From Kitasatospora phosalacinea (GTDB taxonomy: Bacteria > Actinomycetota > Actinomycetes > Streptomycetales > Streptomycetaceae), in NCBI RefSeq assembly GCF_000716545.1, contig NZ_JNWZ01000003.1, forward strand, positions 1 through 64,000: a stretch of 64,000 bases of DNA. The letters are read 5' to 3'. The first letter of the stretch is position 1. Each line of letters starts with the position of its first letter. This document shows positions 53,499 to 61,916 of this stretch, one piece after another. The notes under the pieces are model-generated. The model was given only the letters and a program-made list of their open reading frames with translations, was not told where the DNA came from and ran no database searches. A program made the position numbers and the translations under genes.

Positions 53499-53858
53499 TC
53501 ATCTCTGCCCGAGGCGCTCCCGCACCACCTCCAGCAGCACCTCCGCGTGGCTGCGCTCCGGCTCCCGCACCGCCGTCAGCAGCACCAGCTCCCCGCCTCC
53601 GGCCGACTCGCACAACTCGTCCAACTCCCGCCGCGCGTCCGGCCCTTCCAGCTCCGCGCGGTAGCGCCGGGCGAACTCCCGGTACTCCCCCTCCGGGCCG
53701 TGGAACCAGCGGCGCAGCTCGGTGGACGGCGCCACCTCCTTGGCCCAGCGGTCCAGGTGCGCGTCCTCCTTGCGCAGCCCGCGCGGCCACAGCCGGTCCA
53801 CCAGCACCCGCACGCCGCCGTCCGGCGCCTCGTACACCCGCTCCACCCGTACGCCCAT
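53499..53858 (-). CDS. DUF488-family protein
   Basis: The product has 119 residues. The family pattern is complete: VRVERVYEAPDGGVRVLVDRLWPRGLRKEDAHLDRWAKEVAPSTELRRWF, then YREFARRYRAELEG and LVLLTAVREPERSHAEVLLEVV. DUF488 proteins are small conserved proteins of unknown reaction, sometimes tied to stress or nucleic acids. It stands between the MMPL gene (53 bases upstream) and the aspT operon (58 bases downstream), all on the minus strand. Confidence 0.9.
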   Translation of the reverse strand: MGVRVERVYEAPDGGVRVLVDRLWPRGLRKEDAHLDRWAKEVAPSTELRRWFHGPEGEYREFARRYRAELEGPDARRELDELCESAGGGELVLLTAVREPERSHAEVLLEVVRERLGQR

Positions 53859-53911
53859 GGGCCCCACCGTAAGCACGGCGGGGCCCGGGGGGCGGGAGCG
53901 GCGCGGGCGGG

Positions 53912-56050
53912 TCAGACGGTGACCGGCTGCTCGGCGGGGGCGGCGGGGGCGGCGCCGTGCTCGACCCGCAGGCGCGGCAGGAGGCGGTCCAGCCAGCCGG
54001 GCAGCCACCAGTTGTGGCGGCCGAGCAGGGTCATGGTGGCGGGCACCAGGACCATCCGGACCACGGTGGCGTCGACCAGGACGGCCACCGCCATGCCCAC
54101 GCCGATCATCTTGACCGTGATGTCGGGGTCGATCGCGAAGCCGGTGAACACCGCCACCATGATCGCCGCGGCGCTGCTGATCACCCGGCCTGTGGAGGAC
54201 AGCCCGCGCACCACGCTGCCGCGCGCGTCGCCGGTGGCCAGCCAGTCCTCGCGGACCCGGGAGAGCAGGAACACCTCGTAGTCCATCGACAGGCCGAACA
54301 GGACGGTGAACATCAGGATCGGCACCCAGCTGGAGACCGGCACCGCGTGCGGCAGGCCGAGCAGCTTCGCGCCCGCGTCGTGCTGGAAGACCGCCGTCAT
54401 CACCCCGTACGCGGCCGCCACCGACAGCAGGTTCATCGCGGCGGCCTTGACCGCGATCACCGGCGCCCGGAACAGCACGGTCAGCAGGATCAGCGAGAGC
54501 ACCACCACGAACGGGACGACCACCCACAGCCGTTGCGAGAGCCGGTCGGAGATGTCGGAGAAGGCCGCAACCACGCCGGTGACCCGCACCCCGGCCGGGA
54601 GTTCGGAGGCGCGCAGCCGCTTCAGCAGCTTCACGGTGGCCGCGTCCTGCGGGCCGGTGCGGGGCTGGACGCTGATCACGGCGGTGTCGCCCGCCGCGTT
54701 GACCCGGGCCGGCTGGACCGCGGCGACCGCCGGATCGACCGCCAACTTCTGCTCCAGAGACGGCAGTTCGGACTTCGACAGCTGCTCCAGGTCGACCGCC
54801 AGCAGCAGCGGCCCGTTCGCACCGGGGCCGTACGCCTCGGCGACCAGGTCGTACGCCTTGCGGGTGGTGTTGCCGGACGCCTGGCTGCCGGCGTCCTGCG
54901 GCCAGGTCCGCATGCCGAGCATCGGGGCGGCCAGGGCGAGCAGCACGGCCAGCGAGAGGACGGCGGCGGCGACCGGGCGGCGACCGACCAGCCGGGCCCA
55001 GCGCTCGGTGCGGGTCGGGGCGGCGGGGGCCGCCGGGACGGGGGCGGCGGCGGCCCGGCGTTCGGCGCGGCGCAGCAGGCGCGGGCCGGAGAGCGCGGCC
55101 AGGGCGGGCACCAGCGTCAGCGCGGCCAGCATCACGGCGCCGACGGTGGCGAAGGTCGCGTAGCCGAACGAGGCGTAGGTGGACAGGCCCGCCAGCTTGA
55201 GGCCGAGCAGCGAGACCAGCACCGTCGCACCGGCGACCACCACCGAGGAGCCGGCGGTGGCGTTCGCCTCGGCGGCGGCGGAGCGGGGGTCCAGGCCCCG
55301 GCGCAGCCCCTCCACGTGCCGGGAGACCAGTAGCAGCGCGTAGTCGATGCCGACGCCCAGGCCGACCATGGACGCCACGGTGGGCGCGATGCCGCTGATG
55401 TCGGTGACGGCCGACAGCAGGGTGATCAGCCCCGTCCCGGCGCCGAGCCCGGCCAGCGCGACCAGCAGCGGCAGGCCGGCGGCGATGACCGAGCCGAGCG
55501 CGACCACCAGGATCACCAGCGCGGCGCCCATCCCGATCGCCTCGGCCGTCCCGCTCGGGGCGCTGAAGTGCTCCGGCAGCTCGCCGCCGAACTCGACCTG
55601 GTACCCGGCGTCGGTGGTGGCCCGGGCGGCGGCGCGCAGCGCGTCCAGGCCCTCGGCGTCCTTGAACGCGGTGACCTTGACGTCGTAACCGACCGTCAGC
55701 AGCGCGGTGTCGCCGGCCCGGGACGGTATCGGCTCGCTCACCGACAGCGCGTGCGGCACCCGTGCCAGGCTCCCGCGCAGCGCGGTCAGCGCGTCGGCGG
55801 GCAGCGCCTCGCCGCCGCGGTCGTGGACGACCACCCGGGCGCTGGTGCCGGAGGTCTCGGGGAAGCGCTCGTTGAGCAGGTCCATGCCCGCGGTGGAGGG
55901 GGTGCCGGGGATCCGGTAGTTGTCGCGCGGCTCGCCGCCGAACGCCTGCGCCAGGCCGAGGACGGCGCCGATCAGCAGCACCCAGGCCGCGACGGTGCGC
56001 CAGGGCCGGGCCGCTGCGGCCCCGCCGAGTCGGCCGAGGAGTGTGGACAT
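53912..56050 (-). CDS. MMPL/RND-family exporter
   Basis: The product has 712 residues with 12 membrane helices in two halves of one plus five. Family motifs are GLGVGIDYALLLVSRHVEGLRRG near residue 235 and MFTVLFGLSMDYEVFLLSRVREDWLATGD near 590, each with the proton-relay Asp-Tyr pair. Outer loops at about 40-170 and 410-510 are the porter domains. Members export lipids, siderophores or antibiotics using the proton gradient. Its promoter carries SARP-type direct repeats, and a large SARP regulator lies 386 bases upstream on the same strand, so it is a likely target. Confidence 0.93.
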   Translation of the reverse strand: MSTLLGRLGGAAAARPWRTVAAWVLLIGAVLGLAQAFGGEPRDNYRIPGTPSTAGMDLLNERFPETSGTSARVVVHDRGGEALPADALTALRGSLARVPHALSVSEPIPSRAGDTALLTVGYDVKVTAFKDAEGLDALRAAARATTDAGYQVEFGGELPEHFSAPSGTAEAIGMGAALVILVVALGSVIAAGLPLLVALAGLGAGTGLITLLSAVTDISGIAPTVASMVGLGVGIDYALLLVSRHVEGLRRGLDPRSAAAEANATAGSSVVVAGATVLVSLLGLKLAGLSTYASFGYATFATVGAVMLAALTLVPALAALSGPRLLRRAERRAAAAPVPAAPAAPTRTERWARLVGRRPVAAAVLSLAVLLALAAPMLGMRTWPQDAGSQASGNTTRKAYDLVAEAYGPGANGPLLLAVDLEQLSKSELPSLEQKLAVDPAVAAVQPARVNAAGDTAVISVQPRTGPQDAATVKLLKRLRASELPAGVRVTGVVAAFSDISDRLSQRLWVVVPFVVVLSLILLTVLFRAPVIAVKAAAMNLLSVAAAYGVMTAVFQHDAGAKLLGLPHAVPVSSWVPILMFTVLFGLSMDYEVFLLSRVREDWLATGDARGSVVRGLSSTGRVISSAAAIMVAVFTGFAIDPDITVKMIGVGMAVAVLVDATVVRMVLVPATMTLLGRHNWWLPGWLDRLLPRLRVEHGAAPAAPAEQPVTV

Positions 56051-56093
56051 GGGAGAAACCTTCCGTACAGCGGTCGATGCGGTGTCGAACCCC

Positions 56094-56125
56094 AGTGTGG
56101 GAGGCGGCTCTTGGAGCCCACTTGG
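56094..56125 (-). promoter_or_regulatory. SARP-type direct repeats before the MMPL gene
   Basis: On the minus strand CCAAGTG and CCAAGAG start 11 bases apart (at 56125 and 56114). Exactly 8 bases after the second lies CACACT, a plausible -10. An 11-base period and 8-base distance to the -10 box is the classical layout of SARP-controlled promoters. The -10 itself is weak, as expected for an activated promoter. Confidence 0.62.
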
Positions 56126-56194
56126 CGGCCCGTTCCAAGCCCCGGGCCGAACGCGCCGGGGGACTCCGCCCGGACGGGCCGCGAGGATCGCGGG

Positions 56195-56413
56195 GTGCCG
56201 GACAGGTGCGGGGTGGGAACGACGGGAGGCGAGGCGTTCTCCGCCGAGTCGGACGGCAGCGGGCTGCCCGCCCGGTGCGCCTTCGTCGTGGATCCGGGCG
56301 GCGGGCGGATCCACGGCGACGAGGCGAAGCTCACCAGCGGGGCGGGTGCGCTCGACGTGCCGGTGCCGTCGGTGATCTCCTACACCGCGTACCTGGCCGC
56401 GGGCCGACGGTAG
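56195..56413 (+). CDS. Small hypothetical protein
   Basis: The frame has 72 codons with strong third-position GC, from GTG 56195 (GAGG 8 bases before) to TAG. It reads LPARCAFVVDPGGGRIHGDEAKLTSGAG and ends VPSVISYTAYLAAGRR. No signal or membrane segment. I do not recognise a family. It lies between the MMPL and SARP genes on the opposite strand and converges on the SARP stop (22 bases). It may be the remnant of a longer gene. Confidence 0.45.
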   Translation: MPDRCGVGTTGGEAFSAESDGSGLPARCAFVVDPGGGRIHGDEAKLTSGAGALDVPVPSVISYTAYLAAGRR

Positions 56414-56435
56414 CGGCCCCGGCCCCGGCGGGTGG

Positions 56436-59400
56436 TCACCTGCCGGGGCCGGGTCCGGGGCCGCCGACGGGGCCGGTGCCGAGGCCGGCCAGCGCGGCGC
56501 GGGCCTCGGCCTCCCAGCCGGGGGCCTCCCAGCGGCGGGCGACCTCGGCGGCCTGCCGGAAGTGCGCGGCGGCCTCGGCGGTGCGGCCGAGGTGGCGGGC
56601 GAGTTCACCGAGCGTGAGGGCGATCGGGCGGATCGCGATCGAGGTGGACGCCGCACCGGCCACCAGGTGGGCCAACGGGCGCAGCTCGTCCAGGAGCCGG
56701 GCGGCCTCCTCGCGCTCGTCCAGGGCGATCACCAGGTCGGCGCGCAGTTGCAGGAACAGCGAGCGGAAGTAGTCGGCCTGGACGCCCTGGTACTCGCCGC
56801 GGACCCGCCGGACCTCCGCCGGGTCGTGCCCGGCGGCGTGCATGGCGAGCGCGGTGACGTCGGCGATCAGCGGGCCGTACTGGGCGCGGTGCTCCTGGAT
56901 CAGCGGCAGCAGCTCGGCGAGGCGGCCCTGCCGGTGGGCGATCACGATCCGGATCAGCGCGCCCAGGCCGTCCGCGTGCAGCGAGCCCCGCTCGTGCAGG
57001 CCGGTCAGGGCCCGCTCGTACAGGGCGACCGCCTCGTCCACCCGGTCGGCGGCGAACTCCAGCATGCCGCGCTGGAACAGCACCACGTCGGCGAACTCGG
57101 CCAGCCCGTAGCGGCGGGCGATCTCCTCGCCGGCCGCCATGTGGCGGCGCAGCGCGGGCAGGTCGGCGCGCGCGGCGGCGGCGGTGGCGGCCAGGTGCTC
57201 GGCGTGCCAGCGGTAGGCGGGCAGGTCGTGCTCGGCGGCGAGGACGGCGAGTTCGGCGGCCAGCTCGGCCCGGTCGTCGGACGCCAACTCGTGGTCGCAG
57301 GACCGGGCCTGGGCGGCGAGCGCGAGGCAGAGCAGCCGCGGGTCGCCCTCGGCTCGGGCTATCGCGACCGCTTCGCGCCCGGCGTCGATCCCCTCGGGCG
57401 AGCCCGCGCAGTCGAGTTCCTGGGTGAGCGCGTCGAGCAGCCGGCAGCGGGTGGCGGGCGGCAGGCCGGTGCGGCGCAGCAGCCGGGTGAGCTCGTCGAC
57501 GGCCTCCTGGTCGAGCGCGCCGTACGGGTGGGTGACCCACGGGGTGGGTTCGGTCCAGGCCGTCCAGGCGGCGATCAGGAGTTCCTCCCGGCCGCTCTCC
57601 CGGGCGAGTCGCAGCGCGCGGGCCTTGGTCCCGGTGGCGGCGGTGACCTGCCCGGCCCGGACCTGGGCGCGTAGCAGGGCGCCGAGCAGGTCGATCCGGC
57701 GGGCGGGCCGGTCCTCGCCGGGCTGTTCGGCGGCACGTTCCAGGTTGTCGACGGCCTGCCGGAGCAGGTTGACGGCGCTGGTGTGGGCGTAGCGGCGTTC
57801 GGCGGCCTCGGCGGCGCGCACGCAGTGGTCGACCGCGAGGGCGGCCGTGCCGGCGGTCGCGGCCTGGGTGAAGTGGTGGGCCAGCGCGGTGAGTTCACCG
57901 GGGCGCAGGTCGCGCAGGGCGTGTCCGATCCGGCCGTGCAGGCGGGCCCGACGCAGGCCGCCGAGGTCGGCGTACAGGGTGTCGCGGACCAGCACGTGGG
58001 CGAACCGGACGGTGCCGGGCCGGGGTTCGAGCAGCAGGCCGCCCGCGACGGCCGCCTCGACGGCCTCGGTGGCGGTGTCCTCGTCCTGCTCGCCGGCCCG
58101 CAGCAGCAGGTCCACGTCGCTCTCCCGGCCCGCGACGGCGGCCAGCCGCAGCAGGTCCACGGCGGGGGCGGGCAGCCGCTCGAAGCGGCGGCGCAGCACG
58201 TCCCGGACGCCCTGCGGGACCTGCCGCAGCGCGGTGGACTCGTCCCCCAGCGAAAGGAGTTGGGCGCTCTCGGCGAGGTAGAACGGGTTGCCGCCGGTGC
58301 GTTCGGCCAGCGCCCGGACGGTCTCCGGGCGGACGGGGGCGGCGCACACCGCCTCGATCAGCCGTCCGGCGTCGGGCTCGGCGAGGCCGCCGAGCGGCAC
58401 CCGTGCCGGCGAGCGGCGGGCCAACTTCGCCAGCACGTCGGCGAGTTCACCCTCGCCGGGGCGCAGCGCGGCCACCACCAGCAGGCCGCCGCCGGTGCCG
58501 GGCGCGCCCTGGTCGGCGGCCAACTCGCCCAGCACCTCCCGGGTTTCCTGGTCGGCGGCGTGCAGGTCGTCCAGCAGCACGGCGAGCGGCGGGGCCTGCG
58601 CGGCGGCGTGCAGGTGGGCGACGACCGCGCGGTGCAGCCGGAACCGCCCCGACCGGGCGTCCTGGCGGCCCGTCGGGTCCGGGTCGGCGAGCAGCGGGGC
58701 GAGCAGCGGGTCGGAGGCGGTGGACGGCTCGTACCCGGCGAGGTCGCGCAGCACCTCGGTCCACGCCCACGCGGCGGGGGCGCCCTCGCTCTCCGGGCAC
58801 CGGCCGGTCACCACCCGCCATCCCGCACCGGCCAGTTGCTCCCGCAGCCGCCCCAACAGGGTCGACTTCCCGGCACCCGCCTCCCCGCTCACCAGCGCGA
58901 ACCCGACCCCGCCCCGCGCCTGTTCGGCCGCCCCCGACAGCGCCGCCAACTCCCCCTGCCGCCCCACGAACACCGGCGAGCGCCCGGCGCCCGAACGAAC
59001 GGCGGGGGCGGCGACGGGGGAAGGGGTGAGGGAAGGGGCAGGGGCAGGGGCGGGGACGAGGGCGGGGGCCGGGCCCGGGGACGCGGGCCCGGCCGTCCCG
59101 GCGCCGGGGGTCAGGACTTCGGCGCGCTGGTGGAGGATCGCGGATTCGACGGCGGTGAGCAGCGGGCCCGGGTCGAGCCCGAGTTCGGTGGCGAAGTAGG
59201 CCCGGGCGCGGCGGACGGCGGCGAGCGCGTCGGCCTGGCGGCCGCTGTGCCACAGGGCGAGCGCGAGCAGCCGCCAGGCCTCCTCGCGCAGCGGGTGGTC
59301 CTCGACCAGGCCGGCGGCGTCCTGCGCGGCGGCGCGGGCCCGCCCGGCGACGAGGTCGGCTTCGACGGCGGATTCCCGTGCGGTGGTGCGCAGTTCCTCC

Positions 59401-59846
59401 AGGCGGGCGATCTCGGGGGCGGCCCAGGCCCGGTCGGCGAACTCCCCGTACGCCGGTCCCCGCCACAGCCGGAGCGCCTGCCGCAGCCGCTCCGGGCCCT
59501 CCGGGTGCGGGCCGCCGAGCAGGTCCTCGAACTCCTGGGCGTCGGTGCGGACGCCGCGCAGCGCGTACCCGCCCGCTTCGCTGACCAGCAGGCGGGCTTC
59601 CTGCCGGGGGCCGCGTTCGGGTTCGAGCAGACGGCGCAGGTTGGAGACGTACGCCTGGAGGGAGGTCGCGGCCTTGGCGGGCGGGCTGCCGTCCCACAGG
59701 CCGTCGATGAGCCGGTCGGCGGGGACGACCGCCCCGCGCGCGACCAGGAGCCGGGCGAGCACGCCGCGCTGGCGCGGGCCCCCCAACCGGGTGGCGGCCC
59801 CCGCCACTTGCGCCGTCAGTGTCCCGAGCACAGTGATCCGCACCAT
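56436..59846 (-). CDS. AfsR/SARP-type large transcriptional activator (SARP + BTAD + AAA + TPR)
   Basis: The product has 1136 residues. Residues about 1-95 form the OmpR-like SARP DNA-binding domain (ITVLGTLTAQVAG, LGGPRQRGVLARLLVARGAVVPADRLIDGLW, LQAYVSNLRRLLEP). About 100-245 is the BTAD domain. After a Pro/Ala linker, an ATPase at about 300-560 has GREGELAAL-like VGRQGELAALSGA, Walker A SGEAGAGKSTLL and Walker B LAVLLDDLHAADQ. The C-terminal half is TPR-like helices. Such proteins activate antibiotic or export genes. ATG 59846 gives the direct start of the first strand. Target candidates are the MMPL exporter gene and the short divergent ORF at 59944. Confidence 0.93.
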   Translation of the reverse strand: MVRITVLGTLTAQVAGAATRLGGPRQRGVLARLLVARGAVVPADRLIDGLWDGSPPAKAATSLQAYVSNLRRLLEPERGPRQEARLLVSEAGGYALRGVRTDAQEFEDLLGGPHPEGPERLRQALRLWRGPAYGEFADRAWAAPEIARLEELRTTARESAVEADLVAGRARAAAQDAAGLVEDHPLREEAWRLLALALWHSGRQADALAAVRRARAYFATELGLDPGPLLTAVESAILHQRAEVLTPGAGTAGPASPGPAPALVPAPAPAPSLTPSPVAAPAVRSGAGRSPVFVGRQGELAALSGAAEQARGGVGFALVSGEAGAGKSTLLGRLREQLAGAGWRVVTGRCPESEGAPAAWAWTEVLRDLAGYEPSTASDPLLAPLLADPDPTGRQDARSGRFRLHRAVVAHLHAAAQAPPLAVLLDDLHAADQETREVLGELAADQGAPGTGGGLLVVAALRPGEGELADVLAKLARRSPARVPLGGLAEPDAGRLIEAVCAAPVRPETVRALAERTGGNPFYLAESAQLLSLGDESTALRQVPQGVRDVLRRRFERLPAPAVDLLRLAAVAGRESDVDLLLRAGEQDEDTATEAVEAAVAGGLLLEPRPGTVRFAHVLVRDTLYADLGGLRRARLHGRIGHALRDLRPGELTALAHHFTQAATAGTAALAVDHCVRAAEAAERRYAHTSAVNLLRQAVDNLERAAEQPGEDRPARRIDLLGALLRAQVRAGQVTAATGTKARALRLARESGREELLIAAWTAWTEPTPWVTHPYGALDQEAVDELTRLLRRTGLPPATRCRLLDALTQELDCAGSPEGIDAGREAVAIARAEGDPRLLCLALAAQARSCDHELASDDRAELAAELAVLAAEHDLPAYRWHAEHLAATAAAARADLPALRRHMAAGEEIARRYGLAEFADVVLFQRGMLEFAADRVDEAVALYERALTGLHERGSLHADGLGALIRIVIAHRQGRLAELLPLIQEHRAQYGPLIADVTALAMHAAGHDPAEVRRVRGEYQGVQADYFRSLFLQLRADLVIALDEREEAARLLDELRPLAHLVAGAASTSIAIRPIALTLGELARHLGRTAEAAAHFRQAAEVARRWEAPGWEAEARAALAGLGTGPVGGPGPGPGR

Positions 59847-59897
59847 CGTGGGGTCGAGCCTATGCGATGCCCGCGCGCAACCACCGCCCACCTGCGT

Positions 59898-59919
59898 TCC
59901 AAGCGGGCTCCAAGCGGGC
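59898..59919 (+). promoter_or_regulatory. Perfect 11-base direct repeat, SARP-box-like
   Basis: TCCAAGCGGGC occurs twice in direct succession (59898-59908 and 59909-59919). It matches the CCAAG-type repeats before the MMPL gene in sequence and 11-base spacing. Orientation is away from the SARP gene, towards the small ORF at 59944. It could serve that ORF or SARP autoregulation from the other strand. Confidence 0.5.
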
Positions 59920-59943
59920 GCGGGTCGGACGGTCCGCGATCGG

Positions 59944-60120
59944 GTGGAGTGCGGCGACGACCGGCCGTCGCCGCTGGTGCGGGAGATCGCCGAGGACGAG
60001 CGGGTGTGCGGCCTGTTCCGGGTGAGCCACGAGGTGGACGGCGCGACGGAGCGGCAGCTGCGCGACGGCGGGCTGCGGTGCGTACCGGCACCGCCGGGGC
60101 ACGACTACCTGGACGCGTAG
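59944..60120 (+). CDS. Small hypothetical protein divergent from the SARP gene
   Basis: The frame has 58 codons with strong third-position GC, from GTG 59944 to TAG. It reads SPLVREIAEDERVCGLFRVSHEVDGATERQLRDGGLRC and ends GHDYLDA. There is no clear ribosome-binding site and no recognised family. It begins 25 bases behind the SARP-box-like repeat. It may be a real small gene under SARP control or the remnant of a longer one. Confidence 0.4.
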   Translation: MECGDDRPSPLVREIAEDERVCGLFRVSHEVDGATERQLRDGGLRCVPAPPGHDYLDA

Positions 60121-60256
60121 CGCGCCGCCGTTCGGGCCGTCCGCACGATCGACGTGTCGACGCGGCCGGTCCCCCGCCGTGCCTGCTGCCGGGCGGCGCC
60201 CGTCCGGCTCGCCCGCCTGCCCCCCCCCGGCCCCGGCGCGGTTCCCGTGCCGGTGG

Positions 60257-60706
60257 TCAGACGGTGGCGCTGCCGGAGGCCAGGCGGACGGCGCTGAGCG
60301 GGACGAAGCCGCCGGTGCCGCCGCCGGTGTCGTCCTCGCCGAGGCGGCGCAGCATGGCGACGGCGATCCGCTGCGACTGGGCCTTGGCGCGTTCGGTGAC
60401 GGGGCCGGCGTGGCGGCCGTCGAGGGTGGCGCGCCAGAGCTGGACCCAGCGGCCGAAGTGGGCGGCGGTGAGCGGGGCGGCGGCGTGCAGGGCGGCGTGC
60501 GGGGCGAGCGCGTTGCCCCGGTAGGAGGCGGTGCGCAGCAGGGCGCTCTCCCAGAAGTCGGTGATCCTGAGGAGGTGGGCCTCCAGGTCGAGACGGGCGA
60601 TCTCGGTGAAGTACGGGCCGATCAGCGGGTCGGCGAAGGCGGCGCGGTAGAAGAGCCGCAGGGCCTGTTCCAGGTCCGTCCGGCTGGTGATGTCCGGCAG
60701 TGCCAC
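60257..60706 (-). CDS. Group III truncated hemoglobin
   Basis: The product has 149 residues. The pattern LEQALRLFYRAAFADPLIGPYFTEIARLDLEAHLLRITDFWESALL, then YRGN, and HFGRWVQLWRATLDG with the proximal His, is typical of group III (trHbP). These globins bind oxygen or nitric oxide and probably take part in redox or NO detoxification. GTG 60706 follows GAGGAGGAC. The C-terminal tail of about 20 residues is Gly-rich. It is divergent from the aldo/keto reductase gene across 140 bases. Confidence 0.9.
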   Translation of the reverse strand: MALPDITSRTDLEQALRLFYRAAFADPLIGPYFTEIARLDLEAHLLRITDFWESALLRTASYRGNALAPHAALHAAAPLTAAHFGRWVQLWRATLDGRHAGPVTERAKAQSQRIAVAMLRRLGEDDTGGGTGGFVPLSAVRLASGSATV

Positions 60707-60846
60707 GGCGGTGTCCTCCTCGTGCTGTCACGCGCTGTCACGTGCGGTCGCACGCTGCCCCTCCCCCGCCAGGCTACGCCGGACCGGGCGTCCGCGGGCG
60801 GGGCCATTGGTCCCGCCCGTGGGCCTCACCTGGCAGGATGCTGGTC

Positions 60847-61836
60847 ATGAGCTTCCTCCCCGCGGACGACCGCTACGCCTCGATGACCTTCCGCCGCGCC
60901 GGGCGCAGCGGTGTGCAGCTGCCCGCCGTCTCGCTCGGCCTGTGGCACAACTTCGGTGACACCCAGCCGCTGGAGGTGCAGCGCGCGGTGCTGCGCCGGG
61001 CCTTCGACCGGGGGGTGACGCACTTCGACCTGGCGAACAACTACGGCCCGCCGTACGGCAGCGCGGAGCGCAACTTCGGCTACCTGTTCGCGCAGGACTT
61101 CCGCCCGTTCCGGGACGAGCTGTTCATCGCCTCGAAGGCGGGCTGGGACATGTGGCCGGGCCCGTACGGGGACGGCGGCAGCCGCAAGTACCTGCTGGCC
61201 AGCCTGGACCAGTCGCTGGAGCGGATGGGCCTGGACTACGTCGACGTCTTCTACTCGCACCGGTGGGATCCTTCCACCCCGCTGGAGGAGACCATGGGCG
61301 CGCTGGACACGGCGGTGCGCTCGGGCCGTGCGCTGTACGCGGCGATCTCCAACTACCCGGCGGAGCAGCACCGGGAGGCGGTGGCGATCCTGCGCGAGCT
61401 GGGCACGCCGTGCCTGCTGAACCAGGCGAGCTACTCGATCCTGAACCGGGAGCCGGAGCAGGGGCTGCTGGACGCGGTGGGCGAGACGCAGACCGCGCTG
61501 ATCGCCTACTCCCCGCTGGCGCAGGGCCTGTTGACCGACCGCTACCTGTCGGGTGACGTGCCGGCGGGTTCGCGGATGTCGGTGGGCCACTTCCTGAAGG
61601 AGGAGGCGCTGACGGACGCGAAGCTGGAGCGGCTGCGGGCGCTGGCGAAGGTCGCGGAGGGTCGCGGGCAGAGCCTGGCGCAGCTGGCGCTGTCCTGGGT
61701 GCTGCGGGACGAGCGGGTGGTGTCGGTGATCATCGGCGCGTCGAGCGTGAAGCAGCTGGACCAGAACCTGGACGCGCTGGCGGCCGGTCCGCTGTCCGCC
61801 GAGGAGCTGGCGGAGATCGACCGGATCAGCAGGTAG
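60847..61836 (+). CDS. Aldo/keto reductase, YghZ-like
   Basis: The product has 329 residues. The catalytic tetrad is visible: Asp in THFDLANNYG, Tyr in NNYGPPYG, Lys in IASKAGWDMWPGPYG and His in FYSHRWDP. LIAYSPLAQGLLTDRYL and VSVIIGASSVKQLDQNLDAL form the NADPH site. The closest known pattern is YghZ, which reduces L-glyceraldehyde 3-phosphate and methylglyoxal. ATG 60847 is supported by AGGA upstream at moderate distance. Confidence 0.93.
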   Translation: MSFLPADDRYASMTFRRAGRSGVQLPAVSLGLWHNFGDTQPLEVQRAVLRRAFDRGVTHFDLANNYGPPYGSAERNFGYLFAQDFRPFRDELFIASKAGWDMWPGPYGDGGSRKYLLASLDQSLERMGLDYVDVFYSHRWDPSTPLEETMGALDTAVRSGRALYAAISNYPAEQHREAVAILRELGTPCLLNQASYSILNREPEQGLLDAVGETQTALIAYSPLAQGLLTDRYLSGDVPAGSRMSVGHFLKEEALTDAKLERLRALAKVAEGRGQSLAQLALSWVLRDERVVSVIIGASSVKQLDQNLDALAAGPLSAEELAEIDRISR

Positions 61837-61855
61837 GAAGCGTTCGACGCGGTGA

Positions 61856-61894
61856 ACGGGCGGGTGGCCGGGGAGAGTCCGGCCACCCGCCCGT
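61856..61894. terminator. Bidirectional terminator hairpin
   Basis: Perfect 16-base arms ACGGGCGGGTGGCCGG and CCGGCCACCCGCCCGT surround GGAGAGT. It lies 20 bases after the aldo/keto reductase stop and 23 bases before the convergent monooxygenase stop. Confidence 0.8.
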
Positions 61895-61916
61895 CCGGTC
61901 CGGGGGGCGTGCGGGC

